Shown piece after piece: positions 51,172 to 53,107 of a DNA stretch of 53,107 bases. A program made the position numbers and the translations under genes. Below the pieces are notes generated by a model. The model saw only the letters and a list, made by a program, of their open reading frames with translations. It had not been told where the DNA came from and searched no databases. Source of the DNA: Acetobacteraceae bacterium (GTDB lineage: Bacteria; Pseudomonadota; Alphaproteobacteria; Acetobacterales; Acetobacteraceae); the NCBI GenBank assembly GCA_027487385.1, contig JAIYDS010000098.1, forward strand, positions 1-53,107. The letters are read 5' to 3'. The first letter of the stretch is position 1. Every line of letters begins with the position of its first letter.

Positions 51172-51264
51172 GTCGATTCGCCTCCCTCAATCGGGGAGGT
51201 TGTATCAAGCCAAGCTTAGCGACGCATCCCCTCGGTTAAAATCCGCGGAAGCCAGCTGAGCCTT

Positions 51265-51285
51265 CTCCCTCACTAGAGGAGGGAG
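51265..51285. repeat. 7-bp hairpin between the endonuclease and the HTH gene
   Basis: CTCCCTC (51265-51271) and GAGGGAG (51279-51285) pair around ACTAGAG. It lies 20 bases beyond the stop of the minus-strand HTH gene and about 94 bases upstream of the endonuclease start, so it may end the recombinase transcript. No T-run follows. Confidence 0.35.
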
Positions 51286-51305
51286 CGCAGTGTCCACGTA
51301 CGTCC

Positions 51306-51692
51306 TCAGGCCAGAGCCAGAGCTTTACGCTGATGTGTCCAGACTTCTGCAAATGGCTTTAATAACAATGGCAAGACGAGACTGGGAGTAGCTCGCCCAT
51401 CAAGCATCGCCTCCACCAGATCCGGCGCAAGTAGCGTCAGGCGCAGCAGCCTGCCTAGGTAGCCCCGCTCAAGGCGCTCGGCGTCGGCCATCTCGGTGAT
51501 GGATGCATAGCGCCCCTCGTCCAGCATCCGTTGGTACCGGAACGCTCGCGCCAGAGCCTTCACCAGCGCCGGGTCCGCCCGCGTGGCGACCGGCGCCACG
51601 CCACCCGCCATCGGCGTCACGACGGTCTTCCGGCCCGGCCGGTGGCGGATTGCCAGCGGCACCCGGACCGTGATGCTGGTCGCCGTGGTCAT
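51306..51692 (-). CDS. HTH protein of serine-recombinase cassette
   Basis: 128 residues from the ATG at 51692 (MTTATSITVRVPLAIRHRPG), which overlaps the recombinase stop (ATGA). The C-terminal half ALARAFRYQRMLDEGRYASI then TEMADAERLERGYLGRLLRL is a ParB/KorB-like helix-turn-helix. Proteins of this kind commonly follow large serine recombinases in alphaproteobacterial islands; I know this as a recurrent gene neighbourhood, not as a tested function. It may act as directionality or copy control factor. The longer open frame upstream lies inside the recombinase and has no similarity. Confidence 0.75.
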   Translation of the reverse strand: MTTATSITVRVPLAIRHRPGRKTVVTPMAGGVAPVATRADPALVKALARAFRYQRMLDEGRYASITEMADAERLERGYLGRLLRLTLLAPDLVEAMLDGRATPSLVLPLLLKPFAEVWTHQRKALALA

Positions 51693-53041
51693 GCTGCCGA
51701 TCTCAGCGCATCGGGAGCGATGGCGCCGAGGTCGCGGACCAGGCCGCCAAGCCCGTCCAGCCGCAGCCGAATGTCCGCGCCAGCCGGGCCGACTATCACC
51801 CGCTCCACCAGCGACCGGACGATGCGCGCCTGCTCCGCCGGGAATAGGTGCTCCCACAGCGGGTCGAGCCGGTGCAGCGCGTCCTGCGTCTCGCCCTCAG
51901 TCAGGTCCGGCGCATCCCTGCGCGCCGCGCGCCAGGTCCCGACCACGATCTCCGGCTGGCGCAGCAGCGCCCGCACCTGATCCACCACCGCAGCCTCGAT
52001 CTCCGCCGCCGAAACCCGCCGCACGATGCTATCGTCCCCGGCGGCATCGCCCTTCAGCACGCGCTGCGCCACATAGTAGCGATAGAGCCGGCCATTCTTC
52101 CGGGCGTGGGTCGGCGACAGCGCCCGCCCGTCCACCCCAAAGATCAGCCCCTTCAGCAGCGCCGGCGTCTGCGCGCGATTCTGATTGGCGCGCACCCTTG
52201 GGCTGATCTGCAGCACGGCATGCGCTCGATCCCATAGCTCCCGCGGCACGATGCCCTGGTGCTCGCCGGGATAGATCTGCCCCTTGTGCGCGGCCTCGCC
52301 GACATAGGTCCGATTGTTCAGCAGCTTGTAGACATCGCCCTTGTCCAGCGGCCGGCCCGCCTTGCTGGTGGCGCCCTCCGCGCGGAGGCGATTCACCGTC
52401 TCCATGCCCGACCCCGTCTCGGCGAAAATCTCGAACACCCGGCGCACCCGCGGCGCCTCATCCTCATTCACGATCAGCTTGCGCGCCACCACGTCGTAGC
52501 CGAGCGGCACCTTGCCTCCCATCCACATGCCGCGGGCGCGGGAGGCCGCGAATTTGTCGCGGATCCGCTCGCCGATGACCTCTCTTTCGAATTGGGCAAA
52601 GCTAAGCAGGATGTTCAGCGTCAACCGACCCATGCTGGTCGTCGTGTTGAAGCTCTGCGTGACGGACACGAAGGTCACGCCATGCGCGTCCATCACCTCC
52701 ACCAGCTTCGCGAAATCCATCAGCGAACGGCTGAGCCTATCAATCTTATAGATCACGATCACATCGATTAGGTCGGCCTGGATGTCACGCAGCAGGCGCT
52801 GCAGCGCAGGCCGCTCCAGCGTGCCGCCGGAGAAGCCGCCATCGTCGTAGCGGTCGCGCACCAGCACCCAGCCCTCGGCGCGCTGGCTGGTGATATATGC
52901 CTCGCAGGCGTCGCGTTGCGCATCGAGGGTGTTGAATTCCTTATCCAGCCCCTCATCCGTGGATTTCCGCGTATAGACCGCGCAGCGCAGCTTCTTCGTG
53001 GTGGCCGGCATGGCCGGCTCGATGCGGGCGCGGCGGGTCAT
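51689..53041 (-). CDS. Large serine recombinase (resolvase/invertase family)
   Basis: 450 residues. The N-terminal catalytic domain has CAVYTRKSTDEG with the nucleophile Ser27, DRYDDGGFSGGTLERPAL near 63-80, VIVIYKIDRLSRSLMDF near 94-110 and FEREVIGERIRDKFAASRA near 152-170. The Recombinase domain follows (VPLGYDVVARKLIVNEDEA near 178-196, YKLLNNRTYVGEAAHKG near 238-254). The zinc-ribbon region (LKGLIFGVDGRALSPTHARK near 293-312) lacks the usual Cys pairs, as in the alphaproteobacterial branch of the family. It is probably the enzyme that moves the island. Its start overlaps the DUF2924 stop and its stop overlaps the HTH start (both ATGA). Confidence 0.93.
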   Translation of the reverse strand: MTRRARIEPAMPATTKKLRCAVYTRKSTDEGLDKEFNTLDAQRDACEAYITSQRAEGWVLVRDRYDDGGFSGGTLERPALQRLLRDIQADLIDVIVIYKIDRLSRSLMDFAKLVEVMDAHGVTFVSVTQSFNTTTSMGRLTLNILLSFAQFEREVIGERIRDKFAASRARGMWMGGKVPLGYDVVARKLIVNEDEAPRVRRVFEIFAETGSGMETVNRLRAEGATSKAGRPLDKGDVYKLLNNRTYVGEAAHKGQIYPGEHQGIVPRELWDRAHAVLQISPRVRANQNRAQTPALLKGLIFGVDGRALSPTHARKNGRLYRYYVAQRVLKGDAAGDDSIVRRVSAAEIEAAVVDQVRALLRQPEIVVGTWRAARRDAPDLTEGETQDALHRLDPLWEHLFPAEQARIVRSLVERVIVGPAGADIRLRLDGLGGLVRDLGAIAPDALRSAA

Positions 53042-53107
53042 GCATCACCTCGCGCGCGCAGCCCGAAGAACGTCCAGCCATTCCATCGGGTACCGGTGAT
53101 GTGCCTG
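53038..53107 (-). CDS. DUF2924 protein, C-terminal end (5' part outside window)
   Basis: Only 22 codons remain, in the frame ending TGA at 53040-53038: RHITGTRWNGWTFFGLRARG then DA. The ITGTxWNGxxFFGLR ending is the hallmark C-terminus of DUF2924 proteins, which are normally encoded directly before this recombinase type. The stop overlaps the recombinase ATG. Function unknown. Confidence 0.7.
   Translation of the reverse strand, partial: RHITGTRWNGWTFFGLRARGDA

Noticed and set aside
53042-53107. Possible right-hand attachment site matching the tRNA-Gly 3' end
   Set aside because: No copy of the tRNA 3' sequence is present near the window end. The right junction must lie beyond it.

Overview
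The window is high-GC DNA (roughly 70 percent by eye) with the gene content of an alphaproteobacterium, most likely an Acetobacteraceae member of the Roseomonas/Roseococcus type. Pointers are the trpD-trpC-moaC-moeA order that is typical of Alphaproteobacteria, three Bug/TctC-type extracytoplasmic binding proteins in one window, an isolated glyoxylate carboligase with an IclR regulator, and many Tat-like or Sec export signals. The genus is inference; no rRNA or marker gene is present.

Positions 1-3395 hold surface polysaccharide genes: the end of dTDP-4-dehydrorhamnose reductase, a GT2 glycosyltransferase and a fused GT2-GT4 glycosyltransferase. Positions 3830-7470 (minus strand) hold trpD-trpC-moaC-moeA. 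Then come a UDP-glucuronate 4-epimerase-like gene and a TPR protein, a GlcG/HbpS-Bug-Bug operon (9577-12005), and a CBS-BON protein behind a FixK-like box. A complete branched-chain amino acid type ABC transporter (livGFHM plus binding protein) follows at 13283-17814, then an IclR regulator divergent from gcl, with a 19-bp palindrome between them.

Positions 20871-31602 hold an alpha/beta hydrolase with an odd C-terminal repeat, a lone peptide-binding protein, Hsp20, def-fmt-truA with unusual short duplications around them, a two-domain sulfotransferase and a very large GT2-GT4 glycosyltransferase that is a paralogue of the one at 1176-3395. Positions 31696-43615 hold folK, a coupled cluster of a BisC-like molybdoenzyme, a PhoX-like protein, an Asp/Glu-racemase-family enzyme and a Bug protein, then a class III aminotransferase, an O-antigen ligase-like protein, a lone amino acid binding protein, a DUF423 protein, an RlmM-like methyltransferase and an enolase-superfamily enzyme. 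These end at a terminator.

From tRNA-Gly(GCC) at 43671-43745 to the end the content changes to an accessory island. It holds an approximately 1394-residue STAND/NACHT-type NTPase with a C-terminal PD-(D/E)XK-like nuclease; an HsdM-like adenine methyltransferase with a half-size HsdS-like specificity subunit; a convergent PD-(D/E)XK restriction endonuclease candidate; and a serine recombinase cassette (DUF2924 - recombinase - HTH protein). I read this as a mobile defence island beside a tRNA gene. It is the part most likely to hold something undescribed: an NLR-like nuclease with its effector at the C-terminus, coupled to a restriction-modification system built on the AhdI (M + half S + separate R) plan, with two palindromes at the methyltransferase start that could control it.
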